DNA of 6,730 bases from Phycisphaerae bacterium. GTDB taxonomy: Bacteria > Planctomycetota > Phycisphaerae > JAAYCJ01. The stretch spans positions 1-6,730 of the forward strand of contig WFQY01000172.1 of NCBI GenBank assembly GCA_015486815.1, written 5' to 3'. The translations under genes and the position numbers were made by a program. The notes below the pieces were generated by a model. That model was not told the origin of the DNA and did no database searches. It saw only the letters and a program-made list of their open reading frames with translations. Below, piece after piece: positions 6,581 to 6,730 of the stretch. The first letter of the stretch is position 1; each line of letters opens with the position of its first letter.

Positions 6581-6616
6581 TTAGTCTTTAGCTTTTAGCT
6601 AATAGCTACAGACTAA
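6581..6616. terminator. Imperfect hairpin just after the last gene, possible transcript end
   Basis: TTAGTCT (6581-6587) pairs with AGACTAA (6610-6616). After one T-C mismatch, TAGCT (6589-6593) pairs with AGCTA (6604-6608), leaving a 10-nt loop. The stem begins 4 nt after the TAG stop. It is AT-rich and no T-run follows, so it does not fit the intrinsic terminator pattern. TAGCT/AGCTA words recur several times here, including another AGCTAA at 6618-6623, which also suits a dispersed repeat. It could protect the 3' end of the message or mark a factor-dependent stop. Confidence 0.35.
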
Positions 6617-6730
6617 CAGCTAACCCGCATTTCTCACAAGGTTTGCTTTTGAGTGGATTTTTGGGCACAAACAAGCAGTAAATGGTTTATTGTGTTTGTC
6701 AGCGTCGCGGTTTTCTACAAACAGCAGGAC

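Noticed and set aside
6620..6730. Minus-strand frame of 36 codons open to the window edge, possible 3' end of a convergent gene
   Set aside because: Too short to judge and without a family signature. A second minus-strand frame here (6606-6686) ends with a CEKCG zinc-ribbon-like tail but is interrupted by a TAA, so at best this is a remnant. It needs sequence beyond 6730.
1..6730. CRISPR array, tRNA/rRNA gene or complete insertion sequence
   Set aside because: No regularly spaced direct repeats, no cloverleaf or ribosomal signature, and no transposase-like protein in any frame.

Overview
The window holds one compact, co-directional block of four complete genes on the + strand, about 6.4 kb, flanked by short non-coding ends rich in inverted repeats. 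Composition is moderately AT-leaning and uniform. Every gene has a purine-rich Shine-Dalgarno motif 4-9 nt ahead of an ATG, so this is a bacterium. The fused aldolase/dehydrogenase, the YggP/SorE-type dehydrogenase, the divergent PHP protein and the dispersed-type hairpin repeats remind me of environmental Planctomycetota (Phycisphaerae-like) genomes. That placement is an impression, not something the sequence proves.

Layout: 1-199 is an upstream non-coding region with a compound inverted repeat (12-110) followed at once by a perfect TATAAT (119-124). 200-1615 encodes dihydrolipoyl dehydrogenase (LpdA). 1616-2857 encodes a divergent PHP-domain protein whose ATG directly abuts the lpdA stop. 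2838-4877 encodes a two-domain class II aldolase / short-chain dehydrogenase and overlaps the PHP gene by 20 nt. 4878-4960 is a gap with a perfect 8-bp hairpin. 4961-6577 encodes a long zinc-dependent dehydrogenase of the YggP/SorE (L-sorbose-1-phosphate reductase-like) type. 6578-6730 is non-coding as far as I can see and carries an imperfect 12-bp hairpin just after the stop.

The abutting and overlapping first three genes are almost certainly one transcript, and the fourth probably belongs to it. Two parts stand in a known pathway relation. The dehydrogenase half of gene 3 looks like SrlD/SorD (sorbitol-6-phosphate to fructose-6-phosphate), and gene 4 looks like SorE/YggP (ketose-1-phosphate to hexitol-6-phosphate). 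The aldolase half of gene 3 is of the zinc-dependent FucA/RhaD type that cleaves ketose-1-phosphates to dihydroxyacetone phosphate and an aldehyde. A working model is therefore an operon for catabolism of a sugar, deoxysugar or polyol through phosphorylated intermediates. The PHP protein may be an accessory phosphoesterase, and LpdA may supply E3 to a 2-oxoacid dehydrogenase encoded elsewhere. No kinase, transporter, regulator or microcompartment shell gene is inside the window, so the substrate is not identified.

The most unusual points are an apparent internal duplication of half of the nucleotide-binding domain in gene 4, a PHP protein that keeps only part of the canonical metal-ligand set, and an E3 gene leading a sugar/polyol-type operon without E1 or E2.
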